A stretch of DNA of 64,000 nt, taken from positions 31,282-95,281 of the forward strand of contig CAQUWW010000001.1 in NCBI GenBank assembly GCA_948896875.1, written 5' to 3'. The notes beneath the pieces are model-generated. The model saw only the letters and a list, made by a program, of their open reading frames with translations, searched no databases and was not told the DNA's origin. Below are positions 1 through 7,852 of this stretch, in pieces; the stretch's first letter is position 1, and each line of letters opens with the position of its first letter. The DNA is from an uncultured Acetatifactor sp. (GTDB taxonomy: Bacteria > Bacillota > Clostridia > Lachnospirales > Lachnospiraceae). The position numbers were made by a program, and so were the translations under genes.

Positions 1-450
1 CTGTCGGACAAAAGACTTTCCAACCAGGAAGCCCAGAGCTCTTATTACACAGGAGCCATCTTTATCTATGGATTCCTGCTGATTATTGCACTGATAACCG
101 TATTCAATATTTTCAACAGCATGAATGCCAGCGTGGCCGCAAGGACAAGGCAGTACGGCATTATGCGGTCGATTGGCATGGGCTCAGGTCAGCTCTCTAA
201 AATGATTGCGGCGGAAGCAGTCACCTATGCAGTCTTGGGCTGTATAACAGGGTGTATCCTGGGACTGCCATTAAATAAGATGATGTTCCAGTTCCTGATT
301 GCCGGTAAATGGGGAATCAGCTGGAAGATTCCGGCAGCGTCATTGCTGTTGATTGTGGCATTGTGCGCCGTCTCCGCGGTACTGGCAATCTGGCGGCCCA
401 TTCAGAGAATCCGGCGTCTGTCTGTTGTGGATACGATAAAACTACAATGA
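1..450 (+). CDS. FtsX-like ABC transporter permease, C-terminal part
   Basis: The reading frame is open from base 1 and ends with TGA at 448-450, so this is the last 149 residues of a gene that begins outside the window. Two or three hydrophobic helices are visible, and between them lies the motif RTRQYGIMRSIGM, which is the conserved cytoplasmic loop of FtsX/MacB-type permeases. Such proteins pair with a LolD/MacB-like ATPase and often act in antimicrobial peptide export or sensing in Firmicutes. The partner and substrate are not visible. The gene converges on the corrinoid module with only 23 bases between. Confidence 0.85.
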   Translation: MSDKRLSNQEAQSSYYTGAIFIYGFLLIIALITVFNIFNSMNASVAARTRQYGIMRSIGMGSGQLSKMIAAEAVTYAVLGCITGCILGLPLNKMMFQFLIAGKWGISWKIPAASLLLIVALCAVSAVLAIWRPIQRIRRLSVVDTIKLQ

Positions 451-473
451 TTGGTTCCGCAGATCGGTTTTGG

Positions 474-1973
474 CTAAAACATCATTCTTTCCATATATTC
501 TTCGGCGAAAACCGGGTCTGAGGATAGCTCCAGTACCTGCGCCAGTTTTGCATAGTGTTCACAGGAAGCGCGATACTCCTGATTTAATAAAAGCATGGCG
601 GCGCCGCTCAATGCGGCGTTTCCCACCACGCGGATTCGGGAAATCATTTCCGCCGGAAGCAATCCAATCTTCCCCGCATTTTCCGCGTTCAGATAACTGC
701 CGAATCCCCCCGCGATCACAAGGTGTGAAACGTCTTCGCAGCGCAGTCCGGCAGAAGAAAGGAGAGTACGGATTCCGGCATGAATCGCCCCTTTGGCTAA
801 CTGTACCGCCCGGATATCCTCTCTGCTGAGACGGACCGGAGGCAGAATCATGGCAGAATCCTCTTCCATATATCCGGTCTCCTCTATCTGACCGGTTTCC
901 AGCAGACAGGCCACCGCGTCCACAATCCCGCTGCCGCAGATTCCCCTGGGGAGACCATCGCCGATGACATGGGCTGTAAGCCTGCCATTGTGCACGGCGA
1001 CTCTGTCTATGGCCCCTGGGCCGCCGCCCATTCCCATGGAAATCCCCGCTCCCTCAAAGGCGGGACCTGCGGCGGTGGAACAGCAGGTAAGCTTTCCCTC
1101 ATGCCAGAGTGCCATCTCGCCGTTGGTGCCGATATCTGTCAGCAGCTGTGTACTGTCACTTTCACAGATGCCCGACGCCAGAAGGGCCGTGATCAGATCT
1201 GCGCCCACAAAGGCGGAGGCACAGGGAGCAAGATATACCTCTGTCTCCGAAGAAAGCTCTGCAATGCCCAGCTCTCCGGCGGATACGGTCTCCCCGAACA
1301 GCCTTTTCGCTGCGAAAGGAGCATGGGAAAGAGGTTCGGTGGAAGTGGCAGTGAGCAGATGCAGCATCACGGTATTCCCTGTAATTACGACTCCGTCGAT
1401 TTCGGCCGGCGTTATTCCAGCAGCTTCTGAAAGCTGGGACAGCAGGCAGTCCATAGCTTTACAAATGGCTTCGGCAATGGCCTTGCCTGCGCCGTCCAGT
1501 GCGGCTTCTATTCGTGAAATCACATCCGCGCCCCAGCTACTCTGAGGATTCAGGCGGCTTCCTTCCGCAAGGAGCGATCCATGAATATCATACAGGCGGG
1601 CGGCCAGGGTGGTGGTACCGATATCCAGAACAAAACCGTAAGTCTGAAAGCCGGGCTGAAGCCGAATTTCCGGCATATCACCGGAGATCCGGATCTGTCC
1701 GTTGCCTGTCCCTGCCAGAGAGACGGTGCAGTCTCCCTTCACTGTGGTACAACAGGCCAGCCGGACTCCCTGCCGGATTTCTTCTTCCGTCAAAAGCCGT
1801 TTCTCCGTGTCCGACAGGTCGCTGACAGCTCCACGGACCGTCACTTTACATTTTCCACAGCGTCCATGGCCTCCGCAGGGCATACTCATCACTGCTTCCT
1901 CTGCCAGTAATTTCCCCAGCAGCGTTCCCGAGGCGGCCCTATATGCGGTTCCGTTCACTGTAATCATCGCCAT
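474..1973 (-). CDS. RamA-like corrinoid activation protein (2Fe-2S ferredoxin domain plus ASKHA/DUF4445 domain)
   Basis: About 499 residues. The N-terminal 80 residues form a plant-type 2Fe-2S domain with CGGHGRCGKC and a later Cys pair. The rest is the DUF4445/ASKHA ATPase-like fold, with VLDIGTTTLAARLYD, DIGTNGEMAL and GGFGSYLN. Proteins of this type reductively reactivate Co(II) corrinoid carriers in methyltransferase systems, using ATP. I chose the ATG at 1973 because GGAGAG lies 7 bases upstream; a longer in-frame start would add 23 unconserved residues. It is the last gene of a minus-strand module containing a corrinoid carrier and two UroD-fold proteins, which supports the role. Confidence 0.88.
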   Translation of the reverse strand: MAMITVNGTAYRAASGTLLGKLLAEEAVMSMPCGGHGRCGKCKVTVRGAVSDLSDTEKRLLTEEEIRQGVRLACCTTVKGDCTVSLAGTGNGQIRISGDMPEIRLQPGFQTYGFVLDIGTTTLAARLYDIHGSLLAEGSRLNPQSSWGADVISRIEAALDGAGKAIAEAICKAMDCLLSQLSEAAGITPAEIDGVVITGNTVMLHLLTATSTEPLSHAPFAAKRLFGETVSAGELGIAELSSETEVYLAPCASAFVGADLITALLASGICESDSTQLLTDIGTNGEMALWHEGKLTCCSTAAGPAFEGAGISMGMGGGPGAIDRVAVHNGRLTAHVIGDGLPRGICGSGIVDAVACLLETGQIEETGYMEEDSAMILPPVRLSREDIRAVQLAKGAIHAGIRTLLSSAGLRCEDVSHLVIAGGFGSYLNAENAGKIGLLPAEMISRIRVVGNAALSGAAMLLLNQEYRASCEHYAKLAQVLELSSDPVFAEEYMERMMF

Positions 1974-2013
1974 TTCTTTCTCTCCAATCCCTGTTATACG
2001 GCTCAAAAAACAA

Positions 2014-2583
2014 CTATTTCGTGGAATAAAACACCGCACCAAAATAAGTAACCGTATTCTGTCCGTTAATATACCTCATCCCACACGCGGTGGCAAGCTT
2101 TGACACATTGATTCCATAGGTCTCCAGGGAAGATATGGCAAGGTCCGGATGGCGGCAGGGGAGACTATCCACTTTTGCGCAGACCGGGCAGAGCCGGCAT
2201 CCACCTGCTCCCAGGTGCAGCACTTTGGCAAAATCATCCCCTTTAAAAAGGTCCCTGAGCCTTTGGGAGAGACTGTTATGGATTCCGGCGGCAGCTTCCA
2301 TGCCTTCAATATCATAACTATCTTCCAGAGTTCTTATGGTCTGGTATACAAGAGCCTTGTCATAAGTGCCAATCTCCCGCATCAGGGTCTCAATATCTCC
2401 CGCATCCGGCGGACACATCCAGCATCTGCCATAATTTCCGCAGGCATTAGACTCACAGAGACGTCTGAATTCCGCCTCCAGTGTAATCTCTGAAACGGGA
2501 AGGACAGCCGCCCTGTGGGCTCCCTGCTTCATCACTTCTTCTGCCAGCTTTTCATCAAAGCTATCTGTAACCATATCATTCAC
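2014..2583 (-). CDS. DUF2284 cysteine-rich metal-binding protein
   Basis: A 189-residue protein of the DUF2284 family. It has three cysteine clusters: CESNACGNYGRCWMCPP near residue 43, CRLCPVCAKVDSLPC near residue 130, and a lone Cys near the C terminus. The spacing suggests Fe-S or zinc binding. The family is commonly found beside corrinoid and C1 methyltransferase genes, but no reaction is established that I can state with confidence. The start is a GTG at 2583 with AAAGGAG 7 bases upstream, and that ribosome binding site lies inside a short tandem repeat. It sits 40 bases before the RamA-like gene and is probably co-transcribed with it. Confidence 0.85.
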   Translation of the reverse strand: MNDMVTDSFDEKLAEEVMKQGAHRAAVLPVSEITLEAEFRRLCESNACGNYGRCWMCPPDAGDIETLMREIGTYDKALVYQTIRTLEDSYDIEGMEAAAGIHNSLSQRLRDLFKGDDFAKVLHLGAGGCRLCPVCAKVDSLPCRHPDLAISSLETYGINVSKLATACGMRYINGQNTVTYFGAVFYSTK

Positions 2584-2584
2584 A

Positions 2585-2712
2585 GCTCTTCTCCTTTATG
2601 CCCCTTCGTTGCCGCTCTTCCTGCGCTTTGCCGTGTCAATCACCAGCACCGCTTCTCCTTTATGCCTCTTCGTTGCAGCTTCCATGCGCTTTGTTGTGTC
2701 AATCACCAGCTG
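2585..2712 (-). repeat. Degenerate 63-64 bp tandem repeat carrying ribosome binding sites
   Basis: The spacer between the UroD-like gene and the DUF2284 gene consists of two imperfect copies of a 63-64 bp unit, plus the first few bases of a third. Shared blocks are CTTCTCCTTTATGC and GTGTCAATCACCAGC on the plus strand. Read on the coding (minus) strand, each copy contains AAAGGAGAAG, and one of them serves as the ribosome binding site of the DUF2284 gene. It may be a recent local duplication. Confidence 0.7.
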
Positions 2713-2722
2713 CTCTTCTCCG

Positions 2723-3841
2723 CTATTTTAGCTTCTTAATTTCTTCCGCGTAATACTGTACCAGCTCAAATTTGGAACCGGGCATCAGTCTGTGGTCGGG
2801 ACAGGGTATAAATCCTCCCAGGCTTGCAAGCCGTTTCATTCGCTCAAGCTCCGCGTCCACTGCCGCCTTGTCCTTGCGGAATGCCGTTTTGTCCATGCCG
2901 CCCACTCCCAACATTCCTTTGCCGAATTTCTGGCGGGCAGGCTCGAACTGATCTCCCCACACGCCGATTTCAATGGGGAACATGGTATTGACCCCATTCT
3001 CGAACCAGGTGGGTAGCAGCTTTTCCGTCACTCCGTCACAGTCCAGAGAAATGACATCGATTCCGTATTGGTGGCAGAGATCATTTCTTTTTTTATAATG
3101 TTTGGCACAGACTTCTTCGAACAGCTCGGGGGAGACCAGAGGACCATTTTTAAAGCAAATATCTTCCCAATAGTGGGCAAAATCAAATCTGGCCCCTGTC
3201 TCCAGTACAGCTTTGACGCATTGATACTGCATTTCGGCATAGGTGTCCACAATGTCAGCGAAAAGCTCCTCATCTTCGTCATAAATCAGATAGCTCATCC
3301 CTATGACCGAGGCCATGTTCCGGATATCTCCCAGAACACTGCCAAGCTTCAGTCCAATTGGAATATCCATGGGCCTTGTCTCATTGAAATGTCTGTAGTA
3401 CTCCAAATCCACACGCTCAGGTGAAAATTGCATTTTCGGCCGGTAAAGTGTCTCAAACGCCTCCCTGTCTTTCAGGAGATAATCATCCTCCGAGGGGATA
3501 GAGACAACGCCGGGCTTAATGCGCTCAATCAGCCCTACCTCGTTCTGGACACGTCTGGAACCGTCGGGCAGAATCTCCAGTACTTTATACTCGAACGGGG
3601 GCATCAGGCCGTTTTGGGTATCCATCACATGGCTCCAGTTGAAATCCCAGCCAATCAAACGGTCCAGTTCCGCTTCTGCCTGGCTTCCATCACGATTGTC
3701 CGGTCCTGCAAGCTCCTTCGGAATCTTTCCCTGTTCGGCCCATTCTTCCAGCAGACTGCTCCAGTAACCGAAATGAACCGCAGGGAAACGATCCACCGGC
3801 CTGTAATGCAGAATATTCATAGCACGTTCTCTGTTCGTCAT
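2723..3841 (-). CDS. Uroporphyrinogen decarboxylase (UroD) family protein, putative methyltransferase
   Basis: A 372-residue TIM-barrel protein of the UroD superfamily. Recognisable segments are the N-terminal NRERAMNILHYRPVDRFP, the middle DFAHYWEDICFKNGPLVSP, and the C-terminal GGFIPCPDHRLMPGS. Haem-pathway HemE is unlikely because the gene lies in a corrinoid operon. UroD-fold relatives such as MtaA, MtbA and CmuA move methyl groups between corrinoids and acceptors. The H-x-C signature of MtaA is not obvious here, unlike in the paralogue downstream in coordinates, so this copy may handle a different half-reaction. AAAGGA lies upstream of the ATG. Confidence 0.85.
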   Translation of the reverse strand: MTNRERAMNILHYRPVDRFPAVHFGYWSSLLEEWAEQGKIPKELAGPDNRDGSQAEAELDRLIGWDFNWSHVMDTQNGLMPPFEYKVLEILPDGSRRVQNEVGLIERIKPGVVSIPSEDDYLLKDREAFETLYRPKMQFSPERVDLEYYRHFNETRPMDIPIGLKLGSVLGDIRNMASVIGMSYLIYDEDEELFADIVDTYAEMQYQCVKAVLETGARFDFAHYWEDICFKNGPLVSPELFEEVCAKHYKKRNDLCHQYGIDVISLDCDGVTEKLLPTWFENGVNTMFPIEIGVWGDQFEPARQKFGKGMLGVGGMDKTAFRKDKAAVDAELERMKRLASLGGFIPCPDHRLMPGSKFELVQYYAEEIKKLK

Positions 3842-3887
3842 AGTTTTTCCTTTCTGAAATCAAGTCGCTGCGCGACGGCTCTAAAGA

Positions 3888-3978
3888 ATAAAGTCCCTTC
3901 GACGCACATCTTATGAAAGGAATTTTCATTCGAAAGTACACTCATGAAAATTTCTTTCGTGCGTCTTTGTGACTTTAT
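3888..3978 (-). repeat. Long imperfect inverted repeat between the two UroD-like genes
   Basis: The 172-base spacer holds nested complementary arms: ATAAAGTC (3888-3895) with GACTTTAT (3971-3978), GACGCAC (3901-3907) with GTGCGTC (3959-3965), and GAAAGGAATTTTCAT (3915-3929) with ATGAAAATTTCTTTC (3944-3958, one mismatch). The flanks carry a near-identical direct repeat, AATCAAGTCGCT near 3858 and AATCAAGTTGCT near 4003. It could be an mRNA-stabilising hairpin between cistrons or a small mobile palindromic element. There is no protein-coding signal. Confidence 0.7.
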
Positions 3979-4013
3979 AGTATTGCCGAGAGCACAGCTA
4001 AATCAAGTTGCTC

Positions 4014-5030
4014 TTAAACGTTTCCCTCATAATAGTCCTTCACGGCGGCAAAGAAGGCATCAATGTTCTCCCATTTGGAGAGAGGGGGAATATCACAGCC
4101 GGAAGAGATCACAAAGTTCGGATAACCGCCGCATTTTTCCAGCAGGTCCAATGTGGCTCTGCGGATGGATTCCGGTGTTCCATTGCAGAATTCCCCGGCC
4201 GGGTCCACATTGCCCATGACGACCGTATCCGCCGGGACACGTTCCAGCATTTTCTTCATATCAATGGCATTACCAAAATGATAAGCGGCTGCTCCTGTCT
4301 CCAGAATGGAATCCGCCATATCCACAGTATGGTCTCCACAGTTATGATAAATGACCAGAAACCGGTCATCCTGCACCTCATCCACAATCTGCTTTACATA
4401 GGGGGAGGAAAACTCTTCCGCAAGGGAGGGGGAGAGCAGGCCTGTCACAGGCTCCGCGAGGACCACACCGTCTGCGCCTGCCTGCCTGTAGGCCTTGCAG
4501 TATTCTATGATAAAGCGTGTGGTTTTCTCCATCACAGTGTGCACCAAATCCGGCTCGTCATAGCAGTCTACCATAATTTCTTCCACATCCAGCAGCCGGG
4601 CGGCAAGAGAGAAGGGACCGATGGCACCTGCGAAAACCGGTCTGTCGGTGATAAGCTTTACGGCCTTTTCAATGGTTTCCACATACAGGCCGCTTCTGGC
4701 GCTTCCAACTTCCGGAATTTTCAGAGTCTGTGCTTCCTCCTCGTTGTTCACAATCCTGCCCACTACCGTGGGAACCTCCCTGTCGCTCACGCGGATTTTG
4801 GAACCGAAACACTCGGCTTCCACAGAAAGGTCCATCAGGCTCACTGCGGCGGCACTGTCCGTATGCTCTGCGATCAGCTGCATTCCTCTGGCCTGACGGT
4901 CACTGTCTGATATCAGCTCCTTCACACTGATTCCCAGCAGAGAAACGGCGGGAAAGGAAAGGATGGGCAATGGCTTTTTCACCGGAGAAAGCCGGAGCTC
5001 CTCCAGCCATTTTTTCATATTTCTTTTCAT
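4014..5030 (-). CDS. MtaA/CmuA-type UroD-fold methyltransferase
   Basis: A 338-residue UroD-superfamily protein that resembles MtaA/MtbA-type methylcorrinoid methyltransferases more than HemE. It has YHNCGDHT near residue 240, GNVDPAG near 275 and SSGCDIPP near 312. The His-x-Cys and the distant Cys match the zinc ligand pattern of MtaA-like enzymes. The expected role is methyl transfer between the corrinoid carrier encoded just upstream in the operon and a thiol or pterin acceptor. Translation could begin at 5030 or four codons later; the only purine-rich stretch, AAAGGGG, is rather far from the first ATG. No dedicated substrate:corrinoid MtaB or MttB gene is visible nearby. Confidence 0.85.
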   Translation of the reverse strand: MKRNMKKWLEELRLSPVKKPLPILSFPAVSLLGISVKELISDSDRQARGMQLIAEHTDSAAAVSLMDLSVEAECFGSKIRVSDREVPTVVGRIVNNEEEAQTLKIPEVGSARSGLYVETIEKAVKLITDRPVFAGAIGPFSLAARLLDVEEIMVDCYDEPDLVHTVMEKTTRFIIEYCKAYRQAGADGVVLAEPVTGLLSPSLAEEFSSPYVKQIVDEVQDDRFLVIYHNCGDHTVDMADSILETGAAAYHFGNAIDMKKMLERVPADTVVMGNVDPAGEFCNGTPESIRRATLDLLEKCGGYPNFVISSGCDIPPLSKWENIDAFFAAVKDYYEGNV

Positions 5031-5096
5031 ATCGTATGTTTGTACCCCTTTCTTAAGGAGGCCGGCACCTCCTTTGGAATTATTTCTGAATGGTTC

Positions 5097-5735
5097 TTAA
5101 ACGGCCGCACATAATTCCACGGCGGCATCCGCTGCGCTGGCGGCATCCGGAGTATACCTGTCCGCACCGATCTTCCGGCAGTATTCCTCGGTCACAGGCG
5201 CGCCTCCGATCATGATTTTCACCTTGTCCCGGATTCCGGCTTCTTCGGCTTTCTTTACCACCTCTTCCATCACATCCATTGTGGTGGTCAGCAGGGCGGA
5301 ACAGCAGATTACCTGGCAATTCTGTTCGATTGCTGTGCTGATATAGGTTTCGGGCTCAACATCCGTACCCAGATCGACAACCTCCAGCCCCTTTCCCTCC
5401 ATCATCATTTTCACGAGATTTTTGCCGATATCATGGAGATCTCCCTTCACGGTGCCGATGCAGACTTTGCCGGTGGCTTTGATGCCGGCTTCCTCGATCA
5501 GGGGCTTTAACACCTGTGCTCCCATGTTCATTGCCCTGGCCGCCACCAGAACTTCCGGAACGTATACTTCATTGTTCTTGAACTTTTCTCCGATGATGTT
5601 CATGCCGTCCAGCAGACCTTCGTTCAGAATCTGATCTACCGGGATTCCCTGGTCTACTGCCTGCTGCACAAGCTCCTTTACTACCTTTGCCTTTCCCCTT
5701 TGAAGATTTTCGGAAATTTCCGCTAGAAGACCCAT
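5097..5735 (-). CDS. Corrinoid-binding methyltransferase subunit (MtaC/MtbC type), internal start within the fused frame
   Basis: The ATG at 5735 is preceded by AAAGGAGGAG, a near-perfect ribosome binding site, and gives a 212-residue protein, the usual size of stand-alone MtaC, MtbC or MttC carriers. An N-terminal four-helix cap domain (about residues 1-90) is followed by the B12-binding Rossmann domain with GDLHDIGKN, whose His is the lower cobalt ligand, then SALLTTTMD and GGAPVT. The protein carries the methyl group between a substrate methyltransferase and an acceptor methyltransferase. I list it separately because the ribosome binding site suggests it is made on its own even if the fused product also exists. 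Confidence 0.8.
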   Translation of the reverse strand: MGLLAEISENLQRGKAKVVKELVQQAVDQGIPVDQILNEGLLDGMNIIGEKFKNNEVYVPEVLVAARAMNMGAQVLKPLIEEAGIKATGKVCIGTVKGDLHDIGKNLVKMMMEGKGLEVVDLGTDVEPETYISTAIEQNCQVICCSALLTTTMDVMEEVVKKAEEAGIRDKVKIMIGGAPVTEEYCRKIGADRYTPDAASAADAAVELCAAV

Positions 5736-6665
5736 CTGTCTTTCTCCTCCTTTATTTACTGATTTTTTCTGCGTATTCGCCCGATACTGGCTGGGCGTCA
5801 TGGAAAACTGTGATTTGAACAGACGATAAAAGGACGGCAAATCCTTCAGCCCGCATTCATATACAATCTGCTCATTTGTCATCTGCGTCTCTGCCAGGAG
5901 CCGGCAGGCCTGATTCAGACGCACGCTGCGAAGATATTCGTGGAAATGCCCTCCTGTGTCCCGATGGAACAGTTTGCTGAGGTGGGACTTGCTGACAAAA
6001 AGAGAATCCGCAATTTTTTCCAGAGTCAGATTTTTGTCCGAATAGCGCTCCATCACGGTACGCATGGCAGAGGAGACAAGCATCCTGTCCTTTGGCTGCA
6101 CAGGACACAGACTGCGGGATTCTTCCAGATACCGTTCCATGGTAATCAGAAGGACTGTCAGATGCGCCTTCACCGCATCCTTCCATTCCGGATTTTTCTC
6201 CCTGATTTCACTTTCCAGCATCTGATAGATACGCTCCACATTCTCCAGAGAGCGATTCTTTAAGGATGCACAGGCTGTCAGAATATCCTCGTTGAAGACG
6301 CCGTAGCAGTAGCGGGGACTGTCTGGAGCGGACAATTCGCCGTCGAACCAGTCTCCCACATCAAAAAGCAGGCTTCGCACTGTGAAGGCTTCCTCCTTTT
6401 TCCCTCTGAAATATCCATGAGGCACATCGGCATTGATGATACAGACATCGCCTTTTCTGCAGTGGAGCACTTTATTCCACGCACAGAGAACACCGGATCC
6501 TTCCGTCACAATACTGATTTCCACAAATTCATGGAAATGCAGATGGGACAGGGAAAAATCCGGTCGAAATACTTTCTCACAATGGAAAGTATCCTGATAG
6601 ATGGGATTCTCCTTCAACCATTCGTCTTTGCTCTGCTTCGTGGGCTGGCCATCAGGGTAAATCAC
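5097..6665 (-). CDS. AraC-family regulator continuous in frame with a methyltransferase corrinoid protein
   Basis: One uninterrupted frame of 522 codons. Residues 1-300 form an AraC regulator: a cupin-like sensor (LSHLHFHEFVEISIV) followed by a double helix-turn-helix (LEKIADSLFVSKSHLSKLFH, then IVYECGLKDLPSFYRLFKSQ). Residues 311-522 form a complete MtaC-like corrinoid carrier. The start is GTG at 6665, with AGGAGG 6 bases upstream. The junction has a full internal ribosome binding site and an A6 run (5763-5768 on the plus strand as T6). One extra A would place a TAA directly before that site. So this is a true fusion, two overlapping products from one frame, or two genes whose separating stop was lost by an indel. 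Confidence 0.8.
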   Translation of the reverse strand: MIYPDGQPTKQSKDEWLKENPIYQDTFHCEKVFRPDFSLSHLHFHEFVEISIVTEGSGVLCAWNKVLHCRKGDVCIINADVPHGYFRGKKEEAFTVRSLLFDVGDWFDGELSAPDSPRYCYGVFNEDILTACASLKNRSLENVERIYQMLESEIREKNPEWKDAVKAHLTVLLITMERYLEESRSLCPVQPKDRMLVSSAMRTVMERYSDKNLTLEKIADSLFVSKSHLSKLFHRDTGGHFHEYLRSVRLNQACRLLAETQMTNEQIVYECGLKDLPSFYRLFKSQFSMTPSQYRANTQKKSVNKGGERQMGLLAEISENLQRGKAKVVKELVQQAVDQGIPVDQILNEGLLDGMNIIGEKFKNNEVYVPEVLVAARAMNMGAQVLKPLIEEAGIKATGKVCIGTVKGDLHDIGKNLVKMMMEGKGLEVVDLGTDVEPETYISTAIEQNCQVICCSALLTTTMDVMEEVVKKAEEAGIRDKVKIMIGGAPVTEEYCRKIGADRYTPDAASAADAAVELCAAV

Positions 6666-6711
6666 TTTTCTCCTCCTGCCGCAATGATACACTGCTGTTC
6701 TCAGCTGCCAT

Positions 6712-6739
6712 ATATTACCGCATTTTCAGTGTACTACAA
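6712..6739 (-). promoter_or_regulatory. Predicted promoter of the AraC-corrinoid operon
   Basis: On the minus strand TTGTAG (6734-6739) and TAATAT (6712-6717) are separated by 16 bases, about 47 bases before the GTG start. Flanking GGTAATAT-like blocks near 6712 and 6757 lie in opposite orientation and could be regulator sites. I saw no cobalamin riboswitch fold in this leader. Confidence 0.45.
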
Positions 6740-6814
6740 AAGAGAAGGAAATGTAATATGGTAATATTGCCATTTGTCCCAACCCACGGAAACAAAACCA
6801 TATAAAACCACAGA

Positions 6815-7852
6815 TTACCGGGCCGTTTCGGACTCCAGCTTTATGGGAATCTCATAGAGAACTTCATAACTGTCATCCAGGATTTCGCCGTAGGGGGATG
6901 ACTTCATGTTGCTGCGGATGACTTTCAGGATCAGCTGTGTCCCCATGGTATCCGGTTTGGTATACCAGTAGCCGTTTACATCATTATCTTCATAGAGATA
7001 GACGGTGTAATCATTGCCCAGCTCATCAGACAGAATAAAGCTATATTCATCCCCAGTGTGTCCGATGGTGGCGCAGTCAATGAACAGAGTCACATAGAGG
7101 GCGGATTCCTGAACACGGTTTACTGTGATTGTGTGTTCTCCGAATTCGTAAGACTCATTGATATCCCAGCTTCTGCCTGTGAAGCAGGATACAGGGGTAA
7201 AGGTGCTGGTAAAGCCTTCTCCGCCGTTTGAGTAGAGGAGGCTTACAGTCAGCTCTTCCCCGACCAGGTCTCTGCCGTCCACCTGTTCCAGATCAATGCA
7301 ATAGAGCAGGGTCATCGCCGTGTCATTGGACGCATCATCGGAATAAATCTGTGTGTGCAGTCCTTTTGTATATTCCGACTGGCATAGTACGGTATCGCCT
7401 TCTGTAATATAGAAGAACCATGGTAAAAAATAGGTGTGGAAGGAGCCGTCCCGGGCTTCCTCCAGGCCGCTCCAGTCGAAGGTATAGCTTAACAGCAGAT
7501 ACCGGTCTTCCACAACGGCGCTGTTCAGGGTGGCAATGACGTCGTCACATTCCTGAGTATCGCCTATGTGTACGGCATATTGGGATTCGATTTCGTCAAA
7601 ATTCTGCATAATGACGCGGATTTCATTGGCACGATGGGAGAGGAAGTGGCCGATAATCGGAATTGCGGCCAGACTGACGCTGCCCAGGAGTATGACTAAT
7701 GTGGCGGCCAGCACAAGGGACAGCCGCAATTTGGCACGTCGGGGTCGCCGGGTCGCCGATTTCGCCGTTTGTGTATCCAGGTATTCCAGGATGTAGCGCT
7801 CGTCAACTTCTCCTATTTTGTCCAATAACTGTTCCTGCTTTTTTCTATTCAT
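6815..7852 (-). CDS. DUF4179-type membrane protein, putative anti-sigma factor
   Basis: A 345-residue protein with a short cytoplasmic N terminus, one transmembrane helix at about residues 45-65 (LSLVLAATLVILLGSVSLAA), and a large extracytoplasmic domain rich in beta strands. This architecture and its position, overlapping the end of an ECF sigma gene by ATGA, match DUF4179-containing regulators that are presumed to hold their sigma factor at the membrane. The ligand is unknown. No enzyme motif is seen. The assignment as anti-sigma factor rests on architecture and gene order. Confidence 0.75.
   Translation of the reverse strand: MNRKKQEQLLDKIGEVDERYILEYLDTQTAKSATRRPRRAKLRLSLVLAATLVILLGSVSLAAIPIIGHFLSHRANEIRVIMQNFDEIESQYAVHIGDTQECDDVIATLNSAVVEDRYLLLSYTFDWSGLEEARDGSFHTYFLPWFFYITEGDTVLCQSEYTKGLHTQIYSDDASNDTAMTLLYCIDLEQVDGRDLVGEELTVSLLYSNGGEGFTSTFTPVSCFTGRSWDINESYEFGEHTITVNRVQESALYVTLFIDCATIGHTGDEYSFILSDELGNDYTVYLYEDNDVNGYWYTKPDTMGTQLILKVIRSNMKSSPYGEILDDSYEVLYEIPIKLESETAR

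Noticed and set aside
6666..6814. Cobalamin riboswitch upstream of the corrinoid operon
   Set aside because: The leader is under 50 bases from the predicted start and I could not find the B12-box or its folding pattern.
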